64,000 bases of DNA. Source: Salegentibacter salinarum. Its GTDB lineage: Bacteria > Bacteroidota > Bacteroidia > Flavobacteriales > Flavobacteriaceae. The notes beneath the pieces were generated by a model that saw nothing but the letters and a program-made list of their open reading frames with translations, was not told where the DNA came from and ran no database searches. Below, one piece after another: positions 53,223 to 62,346 of this stretch; the first letter of the stretch is position 1, and every line of letters starts with the position of its first letter. A program made the position numbers and the translations under genes. The stretch is taken from the NCBI RefSeq assembly GCF_900168115.1, contig NZ_FUZC01000002.1, forward strand, positions 124,001 to 188,000, given 5' to 3'.

Positions 53223-56200
53223 ATGAAGATTCAGAAAGTATTGGTGGCTAATCGTGGAGAAATCGCGATTCGAATTTTTAGGGCCTGCACCGAAATAGGA
53301 ATTAGAACCGTAGGTATTTTCACCTTCGAGGATCGCTACTCCCTTCACCGCTATAAAGCCGATGAATCTTACCAAATTGGTCCCGATAAGGAGCCGCTAA
53401 AACCTTACCTGGATATAAATGCCATTATTAACCTGGCTAAAAAGGTGGGGGCCGATGCTATTCATCCCGGTTATGGTTTCCTTTCTGAAAATGCCAATCT
53501 TGCGCAGGCCTGTAAAGACAATGATATAATTTTTGTTGGTCCTGAAGTTTCAGTTTTAAAAAGTCTGGGCGACAAAGTAACGGCCAAAACCGTAGCCGTG
53601 AAGAATAATGTTCCAGTGATTCAAAGTAACGAGAAGGAACTGGAAAGCCTGGATATAGCGATAGAAGAAGCTAACCGAATTGGTTATCCTATTATGCTGA
53701 AAGCTGCCAGCGGCGGTGGAGGACGCGGAATGAGAGTGTTGCGTGAAGAAGCAGAATTAAAAAAAGCATTTTCAGAATCTAAACGTGAAGCGCTCAACGC
53801 TTTTGGGGACGATACTGTTTTTATTGAAAAATTCATTGAAAACCCTAAGCATATTGAAATTCAGATCGTGGGAGATAACCACGGGAATATGGTGCATCTT
53901 TTTGAACGGGATTGCTCGGTGCAACGCCGCTATCAAAAGGTAATCGAGTTCGCACCTTCCTATAACCTGGATCAAACCACCAAAGAGAAACTGTATGAAT
54001 ATGCCGTCAACATTTGTAAGGCGGTAAATTATAATAATATTGGTACGGTAGAATTTCTGGTAGATCAGGATGGAATTATTTATTTTATTGAGGTAAACCC
54101 CAGGATTCAGGTAGAACATACCGTTACCGAAGTCGTAACCGGAATAGACCTGGTAAAAGCCCAGCTGTTTATTGCCGGCGGATACAAACTTAGCGACGAA
54201 CAAATTAAAATTAAAGATCAGGAGTCGTTAAGTACTAACGGATTCGCGCTGCAATGTAGAATCACCACCGAAGATCCCGCGAACGATTTCCAACCCGATT
54301 ATGGCACTATAACGACTTACAGAAGTGCCTCCGGATTTGGTATCAGGCTTGATGCCGGGAGTTTGTACCAGGGCGTGACCATTTCGCCATTTTTTGATTC
54401 CATGCTGGTAAAAGTTTCTGCCAGCGGAAGAACCCTGGATGGTGCCTGCCGAAAAATGCGCCGGGCTTTAGCCGAATTTAGAATTCGTGGGGTAAAAACC
54501 AATATTCCGTTTTTAGACAATATTCTTCAGCATGAAAAATTCAGGGATGGTAGTGTAACCGTGAATTTTATCGCCGATAATCCCGATCTTTTTAAGTTGA
54601 AGGAAACCCGTAACCGCGCTACCAGGATGGTAGAATTTCTGGGCGATGTGGTGGTAAACGGAAATCCCGATGTCAAGGACGTAAAAGATAAACCGAAACT
54701 TATAAAAGCTGATGTTCCTGCGTTTGATCCTCACGCAGCTTACCCCAAGGGAACTAAGGATTTACTTACCGAGCTGGGCCCTGAGAAGTTTGCTGAATGG
54801 TTGAAGAATGAAAAGAAAATTCATTTTACCGATACTACCTTTCGCGATGCACACCAGAGTTTGCTGGCCACCAGGATGCGAAGTATTGATATGCTGAAAG
54901 TAGCCGAAGGTTTTGCCAAAAACCATCCAGAAACATTTAGTATGGAAGTTTGGGGCGGTGCTACTTTTGATGTTTGTCTTAGGTTTTTAAAGGAAAATCC
55001 ATGGGAGCGCCTGCAATTACTTAGAAAAGCAATGCCTAATATTTTGCTGCAAATGCTAATGCGCGGTTCTAACGGCGTTGGTTATACCGCTTATCCCGAT
55101 AATTTAATCGAAAAATTTGTTGCCGAAGCTTGGGAAAACGGAGTGGATATTTTCAGGATTTTTGATTCCCTAAACTGGATGAAATCTATCGCGCCCTGTA
55201 TAGAATATGTCCGAAAGAATACTTCTGGACTTGCGGAGGCTTCAATTTGCTATACGGGCGATTTACTTGATAAAAACAGCAAATATAATATGGAGTATTA
55301 CCTTCAGCTGGCAAAAGATATAGAAAATGCTGGGGCCCATATTTTAGCGATAAAAGATATGGCCGGGCTGCTTAAACCTTACGCTGCCGGTGAGTTGATT
55401 TCCGCATTAAAATCTGAGATCAATATTCCCGTGCATTTGCATACTCACGATACTTCGTCAATCCAATCGGCTACTTATTTGAAAGCAATGGAAGCCGGGG
55501 TAGATGTAGTAGATGTAGCGCTGGGTGGACTTTCCGGACTAACTTCGCAGCCTAATTTTAATTCCCTGGTAGAAATGACGCAATCCAGCGAGCGAAAAGC
55601 TGATTTCAATATGGATAAGCTCAACGAGTATTCACATTACTGGGAAGCGGTACGAAAATATTATTTCCCATTTGAAAGCGGACTTAAAGCTGGAAACGCC
55701 GATGTTTATAAACACGAGATTCCCGGTGGGCAATATTCCAACCTAAAACCCCAGGCCGAGTCTTTAGGTTTGGCTTCCAGGTTTCATGAGATTACTGCGA
55801 TGTATTCTAAAGTGAATAAACTTTTTGGCGATATTATTAAGGTTACGCCAAGCAGCAAAGTAGTGGGGGATATGGCGCAATACCTGGTGAGTAATAATTT
55901 GAGTATAGAAGATGTAATGGAAAAAGGCGAAGATCTTTCTTTTCCGCAGTCGGTGGTGAATTTCTTTAAAGGAGATCTGGGACAGCCTTATGGTGGTTTT
56001 CCTGCTGAGGTGCAAAAAATCATTCTAAAGGACCAAAAACCTTATACCGATAGACCTAATGCACATCTCGAGCCTATAGATTTTGAAAAAGAATTTGGAG
56101 AATTCTGTGATATTTTTAGCGAGGGAATGGGACGAAAACTGGAAATGACCGATTTCCTTTCGTATAAATTATATCCAAAAGTATTTACCGAATATTTTAA

Positions 56201-56672
56201 TCATTACCGAAAATTTGGCGAAGTTATGAATATTCCTACTCCTAATTTTTTCTACGGAATGCAACCCGGTGAAGAGATTACGGTGGAAATGGATAAAGGG
56301 AAAACCCTGCTTATTGAATTTTTATCGGTAGGAACTGCAGATGAAGACGGGCTCGTTGATGCATTCTTTAAAGTAAACGGCCAGACCAGAACGGTGAAAA
56401 TTCAGGATAAATCGGTAAAGGTTGAAAAAGTTGTTCATCAAAAAATCAATAAATCCAATGATAAAGAAGTAGGGGCACCTATCCAGGGTTCTATTTCCTC
56501 AATTTTAGTCGAAAAAGGACAGAAAGTAAATAAGAACGAACCTTTATTTGTAATTGAAGCGATGAAAATGGAAACCACCATAACCGCCACCAAAGACGGC
56601 GAAATAGACGAAATCATCCACACAGAAAGCACCATGGTCTTTGCGGATGATTTAGTAATTAAACTTAAATAG
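53223..56672 (+). CDS. pyc: Pyruvate carboxylase
   Basis: 1149-aa tetramer-type enzyme turning pyruvate, CO2 and ATP into oxaloacetate. Biotin carboxylase domain (1-450; GYPIMLKAASGGGGRGMR, FIEKFIENPKHIEIQIVGD, EVNPRIQVEHTVTE), carboxyltransferase (about 530-990; FTDTTFRDAHQSLLATRMR, the carboxyltransferase site and ADLNKHTHDTSS-like HLHTHDTSS), then BCCP with biotinyl Lys near residue 1115 in IEAMKMETT. Single-gene form. birA, 7.5 kb away, supplies the ligase. Confidence 0.96.
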   Translation: MKIQKVLVANRGEIAIRIFRACTEIGIRTVGIFTFEDRYSLHRYKADESYQIGPDKEPLKPYLDINAIINLAKKVGADAIHPGYGFLSENANLAQACKDNDIIFVGPEVSVLKSLGDKVTAKTVAVKNNVPVIQSNEKELESLDIAIEEANRIGYPIMLKAASGGGGRGMRVLREEAELKKAFSESKREALNAFGDDTVFIEKFIENPKHIEIQIVGDNHGNMVHLFERDCSVQRRYQKVIEFAPSYNLDQTTKEKLYEYAVNICKAVNYNNIGTVEFLVDQDGIIYFIEVNPRIQVEHTVTEVVTGIDLVKAQLFIAGGYKLSDEQIKIKDQESLSTNGFALQCRITTEDPANDFQPDYGTITTYRSASGFGIRLDAGSLYQGVTISPFFDSMLVKVSASGRTLDGACRKMRRALAEFRIRGVKTNIPFLDNILQHEKFRDGSVTVNFIADNPDLFKLKETRNRATRMVEFLGDVVVNGNPDVKDVKDKPKLIKADVPAFDPHAAYPKGTKDLLTELGPEKFAEWLKNEKKIHFTDTTFRDAHQSLLATRMRSIDMLKVAEGFAKNHPETFSMEVWGGATFDVCLRFLKENPWERLQLLRKAMPNILLQMLMRGSNGVGYTAYPDNLIEKFVAEAWENGVDIFRIFDSLNWMKSIAPCIEYVRKNTSGLAEASICYTGDLLDKNSKYNMEYYLQLAKDIENAGAHILAIKDMAGLLKPYAAGELISALKSEINIPVHLHTHDTSSIQSATYLKAMEAGVDVVDVALGGLSGLTSQPNFNSLVEMTQSSERKADFNMDKLNEYSHYWEAVRKYYFPFESGLKAGNADVYKHEIPGGQYSNLKPQAESLGLASRFHEITAMYSKVNKLFGDIIKVTPSSKVVGDMAQYLVSNNLSIEDVMEKGEDLSFPQSVVNFFKGDLGQPYGGFPAEVQKIILKDQKPYTDRPNAHLEPIDFEKEFGEFCDIFSEGMGRKLEMTDFLSYKLYPKVFTEYFNHYRKFGEVMNIPTPNFFYGMQPGEEITVEMDKGKTLLIEFLSVGTADEDGLVDAFFKVNGQTRTVKIQDKSVKVEKVVHQKINKSNDKEVGAPIQGSISSILVEKGQKVNKNEPLFVIEAMKMETTITATKDGEIDEIIHTESTMVFADDLVIKLK

Positions 56673-56974
56673 TTATAACTGAATGTTTGGCCTATCCAAA
56701 AATTTAACGTCAGATTTGAAGCGAAAACACGTAAAAATTTAGGCTGTTTGGAGCTAAACGCACTTTTGAAGTTTAACTTACTATGATGGTGAGTTCCTAA
56801 AATTCAGTGGTTGAGCGATATATCTAGTTAAAGTTTCGTAAGCCTGGACTTTTTTGTTTCTTTTTTTAGTAATGCAAAAAAGAAAAAGTACTACGATTTA
56901 TTTCAATTTTTTATTTTAAATATTTAGGATAGAAACGATAAAGAACAAACCCAAAATAATAAACGCGAAGCACA
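56673..56974. other. Intergenic region with an A/T-tract inverted repeat
   Basis: 302 nt between pyc and the UDG-like gene. It holds an imperfect hairpin, T-rich arm 56850-56867 with A-rich arm 56876-56888 (ACTTTTTT...AAAAAAGAAAAAGT), which may be the pyc terminator. No ORF or structured RNA is evident in the rest. Confidence 0.45.
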
Positions 56975-57634
56975 ATGTTTCACCACACACATCCCTACAA
57001 ACCTTACATCCCGGAAAATGCTACAAAACTAATTGTAGGAACTCTACCGCCACCCAGGTTTACCAAAAGACAGTTAAAAGAAGGTGATGTTGATTTTTGC
57101 TACGGCAGCCGCGACGGACTCTTATGGATCGTTTTAGATAATATTTTCGGTTTGGATTTGAAATTTGAAAACACGGATGATGCGGTAAATCAGCGTAAAG
57201 AATTTTTAGAAGAACGGGGAATAGGAATTTGTGATATGGTAGAGAGTAGTCGACGGAAAAAAATAGATGCTTCAGACCTTGGAATGCAAGAAGTGGAGCT
57301 TCGGAATATGATTGATATCCTAAAGGAAAATCCGAAAATTGACACCTTGCTTTTTACCGGTGGGAATTCCAAAAATGGTCCGGAATATTTCTTCCGAAAG
57401 CATTTGAAAGAAATTGATAGTGAAATTCGGTTAAAAGTAATTTCTAATGAAGTTCCACGGGTTCACCAATTTATCTTGGATGGCCGCTTGATTAAAACAG
57501 TGTCTTTAACCGCGCCGTCCGGTTCAGCCAACCGTGCTATTGGTAGTATGGAACTCTACAAGCAACTAAAACATAAAGATAAAGATTTTAATACCATAGA
57601 TTTTAGGATATTGCAGTATAAGGAGTGGTTTTAA
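56975..57634 (+). CDS. Uracil-DNA glycosylase family protein
   Basis: 219 aa. The N-terminal VGTLPPPRF and FCYGSRDGLLWIVLDNIFG match the active-site and water-binding region of the UDG/MUG-like superfamily; GICDMVESSRRKKIDASDLG and LFTGGNSKNGPEYFF follow, with LTAPSGSANRAIGS near the C terminus resembling the DNA-intercalation loop. It probably removes damaged bases. It is a rather divergent member, so the exact substrate is uncertain. Confidence 0.65.
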   Translation: MFHHTHPYKPYIPENATKLIVGTLPPPRFTKRQLKEGDVDFCYGSRDGLLWIVLDNIFGLDLKFENTDDAVNQRKEFLEERGIGICDMVESSRRKKIDASDLGMQEVELRNMIDILKENPKIDTLLFTGGNSKNGPEYFFRKHLKEIDSEIRLKVISNEVPRVHQFILDGRLIKTVSLTAPSGSANRAIGSMELYKQLKHKDKDFNTIDFRILQYKEWF

Positions 57635-57712
57635 ATTTTATTGTCTCACGCCATACAGGACTTGTTTTCAGTATCTACCTACCATGCTTAAAAAAGATAA
57701 ACTTCTTTTCAA

Positions 57713-57775
57713 CTTAGATCCCGAAATAAATTCGGGATGATGAATATTACATCATGCTGAACTCGTTTCAGCGTT
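57713..57775. repeat. Two dispersed palindromic repeats, opposite orientation
   Basis: ATCCCGAA-ATAAA-TTCGGGAT (57718-57738) after CTTAG and before GATGA, then GCTGAA-CTCGT-TTCAGC (57756-57772). They match the family seen at 45775, 59189 and 62391, the second one inverted. Confidence 0.75.
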
Positions 57776-57793
57776 TATTCAAAATCGCAAATC

Positions 57794-57843
57794 TAAAAAC
57801 AAAACCCTGAATCTAAAAGCTTAAACTTTCAAATTCAGGGTTT
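57794..57843 (-). terminator. Terminator at the end of the trp/bTHX unit
   Basis: 11-bp stem AAACCCTGAAT/ATTCAGGGTTT with a 20-nt loop; the A-rich left flank gives TTTTGTTTTT on the minus strand. It is the first good minus-strand terminator after trpA. Confidence 0.7.
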
Positions 57844-57864
57844 CAAGACGTAGTCAACTTACAA

Positions 57865-57999
57865 CTACTGTAACTCTTTCTTTTCCTGTTGGGCCATGGT
57901 GGTTGGTTTTACCTTAAACTTCTTACGTTTAGGTCGTAATTTTCCATGGGTACCAATAGCAATTTTTCCTCGTTTGGTTTTTTTATCACCGCGTCCCAT
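57865..57999 (-). CDS. 30S ribosomal protein bTHX
   Basis: 44 aa, read from the sequence: starts MGRGDKKTKRGKIAIGTHGK and then LRPKRKKFKVKP, the bTHX core. Family members are usually under 30 aa in Thermus and somewhat longer in Bacteroidota. It binds the head of the 30S subunit. It lies 3 nt downstream of the 47-aa gene, so the pair is translationally close. Confidence 0.85.
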   Translation of the reverse strand: MGRGDKKTKRGKIAIGTHGKLRPKRKKFKVKPTTMAQQEKKELQ

Positions 58000-58002
58000 A
58001 AA

Positions 58003-58146
58003 TTACTTTTTATTCTGTTGGTCTTTTATGGTTTTCTCGTCAAAATCCACCTCGTTAGTCCGTTTTTTGGTATCTCCCGTAGGATTGGTTGGATTTTCCT
58101 GATCTTTATTTCTCTTTCTTTTATTTTCTTCAATTTTCCCTGCCAT
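58003..58146 (-). CDS. Small highly charged protein upstream of bTHX
   Basis: 47 aa, starting MAGKIEENKRKRNKDQENPT and ending KTIKDQQNKK. About half the residues are Lys, Arg, Glu or Asp; no hydrophobic core, probably disordered. It is followed after 3 nt by bTHX and preceded by trpA (78 nt gap). Unknown family; the start and stop are clean, and the position in front of bTHX suggests a real gene. Confidence 0.55.
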   Translation of the reverse strand: MAGKIEENKRKRNKDQENPTNPTGDTKKRTNEVDFDEKTIKDQQNKK

Positions 58147-58224
58147 AATTCCTATATTTTAGATTCATTCACTAAGATAAGAATCGATAATCTTAAAACC
58201 TGCCAAGAGCATGTTAGAATTTGG

Positions 58225-58992
58225 TTAAACCGGCCTGATGCTTTTTACAAAATCGGCTGTATTATTCTTACCATTTTTGTTAAGGTGTTTAATAAAAGCA
58301 GAACCAATAATAGCTCCTTTAGCGTGTTGAGTTGCTTGCTGAAAACTTTCGGAATCGCTAATTCCAAAACCAACTACCTGTGGATTTTTCAGCTGCATAT
58401 CATTTACCCTTTGGAAATATTTTTTTGTCTCATCTCCAAATCCGCTGGTAGAACCGGTAACACTTGCTGAGCTAACCATATAAATAAATCCATTTGAAAC
58501 CGAATCTATAAACCGAATGCGTTCTTCTGAAGTTTGCGGTGTAATTAAAAATATATTCTGCAGTCCGTTCTCTTCGAAAATCGACTTGTATTCTTCATTA
58601 TAAACATCAACTGGAAGATCTGGGATTATAAGTCCGTCAATTCCTGTTTCCGCACATTTTTTACAGAATTTTTCCACCCCATACTGAAGAATAGGATTAA
58701 AATAGCCCATAATAATCAACGGAATTTCCACAGAATCCCTGATTCCCTTAAGTTGTTCAAAGAGTTTGTTGGTGGTCATCCCGCTTTTTAAGGCTTTGGT
58801 AGAACTTTCTTGGATGGTAGGCCCGTCGGCAAGCGGATCGCTAAAAGGCAATCCAATTTCTATAAAATCCACGCCATTTTTTTCCAGATCCTGAATTATA
58901 GAAACCGTATCTCCGGTTTCAGGATAACCTGCTGTAAAATAGATAGACAGCAATTTCTGTTCTTCCTTAAGTTTTTTATTTATTCTGTTCAT
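58225..58992 (-). CDS. trpA: Tryptophan synthase alpha subunit
   Basis: 255 aa. Cleaves indole-3-glycerol phosphate to indole. The catalytic Glu45 is in VDFIEIGLPFSDP, Asp56 in LADGPTIQ, and the phosphate-binding GSAFIKHL is near the C terminus. It is separated from trpB by 367 nt full of repeats, unusual because trpB and trpA normally abut. Confidence 0.95.
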   Translation of the reverse strand: MNRINKKLKEEQKLLSIYFTAGYPETGDTVSIIQDLEKNGVDFIEIGLPFSDPLADGPTIQESSTKALKSGMTTNKLFEQLKGIRDSVEIPLIIMGYFNPILQYGVEKFCKKCAETGIDGLIIPDLPVDVYNEEYKSIFEENGLQNIFLITPQTSEERIRFIDSVSNGFIYMVSSASVTGSTSGFGDETKKYFQRVNDMQLKNPQVVGFGISDSESFQQATQHAKGAIIGSAFIKHLNKNGKNNTADFVKSIRPV

Positions 58993-59359
58993 TTGTTATG
59001 ATTCAATATTCTTATTTAGCAGCTCGAGCGCAGTCGAGAGCGTTTTTGGTTCCTGGGTAAATTCTGCCACGAATACACGAATATTTTTATTTCGTCATTG
59101 CAAACGCAGCGTACATTTGAATCTCTAATTTTCTCCGTTCTTCTGAACTTGTTTCAGAATTTAAGATATTATATCAAACTCATCTTAGAACCTGAAGCAA
59201 GTTCAGGTTGACGATCAAATCTTAATTCGTCATTGCGAGGGCAGCGCCCGTGCTAATCTTTTATTTTACAGACCTCCCAGGTTTTCAAAACCTGTAAGGT
59301 CTCATAGTGGTTTTTTAAAGAAAACATTCGGGAATTCGTGGCTTAAAAACAAAAACCTT
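58993..59359. repeat. Repeat-filled trpB-trpA gap
   Basis: 367 nt without an ORF. Contents in order: AGCTCGAGCGCAGTCGAGAGC (59021-59041, first part), a GCCACGAATACACGAATATTT module (59066) running into TTCGTCATTGCAAACGC (59091), palindrome TTCTGAA-CTTGT-TTCAGAA (59141-59159), palindrome AACCTGAA-GCAAG-TTCAGGTT (59189-59209), a second TTCGTCATTGCGAGG module (59226-59260), the CAGGTTTT-C-AAAACCTG palindrome (59278-59294) and the arm ATTCGTGGC (59334). Confidence 0.8.
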
Positions 59360-60541
59360 CTACAAATCAAAATAATCTATATAAGTACTCAGATCTTTAT
59401 CCCCACGTCCTGAAAGGTTGATCACAACAACATCATCCTTTTCAAACTTGCGGTCTTCAAAAATAGCCAGGGCGTGAGAGGTTTCTATCGCCGGAATGAT
59501 TCCTTCCAATTTGGCTAATTCTAAACCGGCGTCCATCGCGGCTTTATCAGTTATGGAAATAAATTCTCCGCGGCCGCTTCTAAATAGGTTGGCGTGCATT
59601 GGTCCCACCCCTGGATAATCCAGTCCAGCGGAAATTGAATAGGGTTCAGTAATTTGTCCATCTTCGGTTTGCATAAGCAGCGTTTTACTACCGTGGATAA
59701 TGCCTTCTTTTCCCAAAGCTGAAGTCGCTGCACTTTCACCACTTTGAATACCTTTTCCGGCAGCTTCAACCGCGATAATGCCAACTTCAGGATTATCTAA
59801 ATAATGAAAATAAGCCCCGGCAGCGTTGCTTCCGCCACCAACACAGGCCACCACATAATCGGGATTTTCACGATCTTCTTTTTCCTTTAACTGCACTTTG
59901 ATTTCTTCCGAAATCACCGCTTGAAATCGGGCTACCATATCGGGATAGGGGTGAGGGCCTACCACAGAACCAATTATATAATGTGTATCCAGCGGATTAT
60001 TAATCCAATCCCGAATCGCCTCGTTAGTAGCATCTTTTAGCGTTCTACTCCCAGATTTTGCCGGAACTACTTTTGCACCCAGCATTTTCATTCGGGCCAC
60101 GTTAGGCGCCTGTCGCTCGATATCAATTTCGCCCATATACACGATGCATTCAATGCCCATCAGTGCGCAAACCGTAGCGGTGGCGACGCCGTGTTGTCCT
60201 GCACCGGTTTCAGCAATAATGCGATCTTTTCCCAGGCGTTTTGCCATTAAAATCTGGCCCACAGTGTTGTTCACTTTATGCGCCCCGGTGTGGCAAAGAT
60301 CTTCGCGTTTCAGGTATATTTTTGTATCGTATTTTTTACTAAAACGTTCTGCGTAATAAAGCGGTGTTGGTCGCCCCACATAATCACGCAGCAGATCTTT
60401 AAATTCTTTCTGAAAAGATTCCTCTTTCATAATATCCAGGTACTGCGAACGCAATTCCTCTACATTTGGATAAAGCATTTCGGGAATAAAAGCCCCGCCA
60501 AAATCGCCGTAATATCCTTTTTCGTTAGCCTGATAGCTCAT
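59360..60541 (-). CDS. trpB: Tryptophan synthase beta subunit
   Basis: 393-aa PLP enzyme joining indole and serine. PLP Lys89 is in [21 protein letters not shown] and the phosphate cup [10 protein letters not shown] (about 230-240) are intact, and the monovalent-cation region is present. Type TrpB1. The conserved acid catalyst Glu is in ETGAGQHG. Confidence 0.96.
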   Translation of the reverse strand: MSYQANEKGYYGDFGGAFIPEMLYPNVEELRSQYLDIMKEESFQKEFKDLLRDYVGRPTPLYYAERFSKKYDTKIYLKREDLCHTGAHKVNNTVGQILMAKRLGKDRIIAETGAGQHGVATATVCALMGIECIVYMGEIDIERQAPNVARMKMLGAKVVPAKSGSRTLKDATNEAIRDWINNPLDTHYIIGSVVGPHPYPDMVARFQAVISEEIKVQLKEKEDRENPDYVVACVGGGSNAAGAYFHYLDNPEVGIIAVEAAGKGIQSGESAATSALGKEGIIHGSKTLLMQTEDGQITEPYSISAGLDYPGVGPMHANLFRSGRGEFISITDKAAMDAGLELAKLEGIIPAIETSHALAIFEDRKFEKDDVVVINLSGRGDKDLSTYIDYFDL

Positions 60542-60724
60542 TTTTATTTGTTTTATTTAGTAGCTGTCGCCACGAATACACTAATTATTTTCGTGTCAGT
60601 GCAAGGGGGAGGCCCGTGGCAATCTTAACTTTGATAGAAAAGATTGCTTCTCCCGATTTTCATCGGGATCGCAATGACGTTTTTATTTCTTAAATTCTAA
60701 ACTCCACAACCTATAACCGAGAAC
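60542..60724. repeat. Repeat-filled trpF-trpB gap
   Basis: 183 nt. A second GCCACGAATACACTAATTATT module (60569-60589) running into a GTCAGTGCAAGGGGGAGGC segment (60594 on) and AATCTT, then CCCGAT-TTTC-ATCGGG (60653-60668) followed by a GCAATGACG end. The first module is the counterpart of 59066-59125. Confidence 0.7.
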
Positions 60725-61372
60725 TCATATCTGCTTAACAAACTTTTCCAGTTTTACCACATCTTTAAACCCTGGCTGTTCTTCAAATTTACTGTTTACA
60801 TCTATGGCATATAGTAAATTTTCATTTCCATTCTGCTTAAAATAAGCTTTTAGTTTTTTGATTTCTTCAATTTCATGCGGTCCAATTCCCCCGCTTAGGA
60901 AAAAAGGGATTTCCGAAGGATATTCTTTTAAAATCTCCCAATTGAAAGTGATCCCGTTTCCGCCCTTGTTTTTTCCTTTTGTGTCAAAAAGAAAATAATC
61001 TACCACGGTTTCATATTCCTTTAAACGCTTAAAATTGAAATCGTCATTTACCGAAAATACTTTAATTATTTCCACGGAAGTTTCCATCAATAATGTTTTT
61101 AGTTCAGCGCAAAAAGCCGCAGACTCATCCCCGTGAAGCTGAAGAGCATTAAGATCGTATTTCTTCGTTCTATCCAGTATTACGTTAATTTTTTCATTGA
61201 CAAAAACACCGGTTTTCTTAATTTCTGAAGGAATTTCCGGGATTTCAGCGTCAAAATTTCTGGGTGTGTTTTCATAGAAAATAAAACCCATATAATCCGG
61301 CGGAAGTTTTGCCACTTCGCTGATGTTTTCGGGATCTTTCATCCCGCATATTTTGAGTTTTAGATTGTTCAT
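60725..61372 (-). CDS. trpF: Phosphoribosylanthranilate isomerase
   Basis: 215 aa TIM barrel. Catalytic Cys in KICGMKDPENI at the N terminus, LQLHGDE for the middle strand, Asp in FLFDTKGKNKGGNG, FFLSGGIGPHEI for phosphate binding and the terminal IDVNSKFEEQPGFKD. The family is a stand-alone protein here, not fused to trpC. Confidence 0.94.
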   Translation of the reverse strand: MNNLKLKICGMKDPENISEVAKLPPDYMGFIFYENTPRNFDAEIPEIPSEIKKTGVFVNEKINVILDRTKKYDLNALQLHGDESAAFCAELKTLLMETSVEIIKVFSVNDDFNFKRLKEYETVVDYFLFDTKGKNKGGNGITFNWEILKEYPSEIPFFLSGGIGPHEIEEIKKLKAYFKQNGNENLLYAIDVNSKFEEQPGFKDVVKLEKFVKQI

Positions 61373-61554
61373 TTTTACTTGTTTTAACCACTTCTTTATC
61401 TTCGGGTACTCCCTCCTCCTTTAAAAGGAGGAGAGCTGGTTTTGGTAGTCATCATCCTAAACCTGTTTCAGGTTATAAATTTATACCAGCTTAGACCCCC
61501 GAGAAAAAACAGGGACAGGCTCTGAAAAGAGTCCGCCTGAACGGACGGGCGGGT
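61373..61554. repeat. Repeat-filled trpC-trpF gap
   Basis: 182 nt. Contains AACCTG-TTT-CAGGTT (61459-61473) with GTCATCATCC before it, and GTCCG-CCTGAA-CGGAC (61531-61546) overlapping the larger CCTGAAC...GTTCAGG palindrome (61536-61559), whose right end continues into the trpC stop codon. Confidence 0.72.
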
Positions 61555-62346
61555 TCAGGGTGACGTGCTTAACTCTCTCACAAACTCTACCGCGGCTTTG
61601 CCGGGATTGTTAGTTTTCATAAAATTCTCACCGATTAAAAAGCCTTTATAGCCGTATTGCTGTAAATCTTTAATCGCTTTAACCGAACTTATTCCGCTTT
61701 CTGAAACTTTGACAAAATCTTCTGGTATCTTTTCTGAAAGTGTTTTGCTAATTTCGATACTGACTTCAAAAGTTTTTAAATTTCGGTTGTTTACGCCCAG
61801 CATATCCAAACTGGGCATAATAGACTTTTGTAATTCTTCTTCGTTATGAACTTCCAGCAATACTTCCAGCCCTATGCTTTTCGCAAATTCTGAAAGCGAT
61901 TTTATTTGTTCACGTTCCAGCACTGCGGCGATAAGTAGAATAACATCGGCGCCATGTGCTTTTGCTTCCAGAAGTTGGTATTCGTCAATAATAAACTCTT
62001 TCCGAAGCAATGGCATTTTAACCGCTGCACGGGCATAAAGCAGATCGTCTAAAGAGCCGCCAAAATATTTGCCATCAGTTAAAACAGACATTCCCGAAAT
62101 TCCTGCATCTTCATAACCTCTGGCTACATCCTCCACATTTAAATCCTGATTGATAACCGATTTTGAAGGGGAACGTCTTTTATGTTCGGCAATAATCCCG
62201 GTTTTACTGGTTTTCAATTCTTCAGCTAAAGAAATTGTTTCGCGCTCAAAAAGCGCTGCTTGTTCCAATTGAGATATGGGTATGACCAACTTTTTTAGAA
62301 CCAGTTCTTTATGTTTATCGGCTATTATTTTGTCTAAAATATTCAT
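61555..62346 (-). CDS. trpC: Indole-3-glycerol phosphate synthase
   Basis: 263 aa. IIAEHKRRSPSKS (Lys of catalysis and phosphate region), PLLRKEFIIDEYQL with the catalytic Lys/Glu pair, GADVILLIAAVL, VNNRNLKTF and SESGISSVKAI complete the TIM barrel. The last codons (about STSP and stop) are inside a dispersed palindromic repeat. Confidence 0.94.
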   Translation of the reverse strand: MNILDKIIADKHKELVLKKLVIPISQLEQAALFERETISLAEELKTSKTGIIAEHKRRSPSKSVINQDLNVEDVARGYEDAGISGMSVLTDGKYFGGSLDDLLYARAAVKMPLLRKEFIIDEYQLLEAKAHGADVILLIAAVLEREQIKSLSEFAKSIGLEVLLEVHNEEELQKSIMPSLDMLGVNNRNLKTFEVSIEISKTLSEKIPEDFVKVSESGISSVKAIKDLQQYGYKGFLIGENFMKTNNPGKAAVEFVRELSTSP

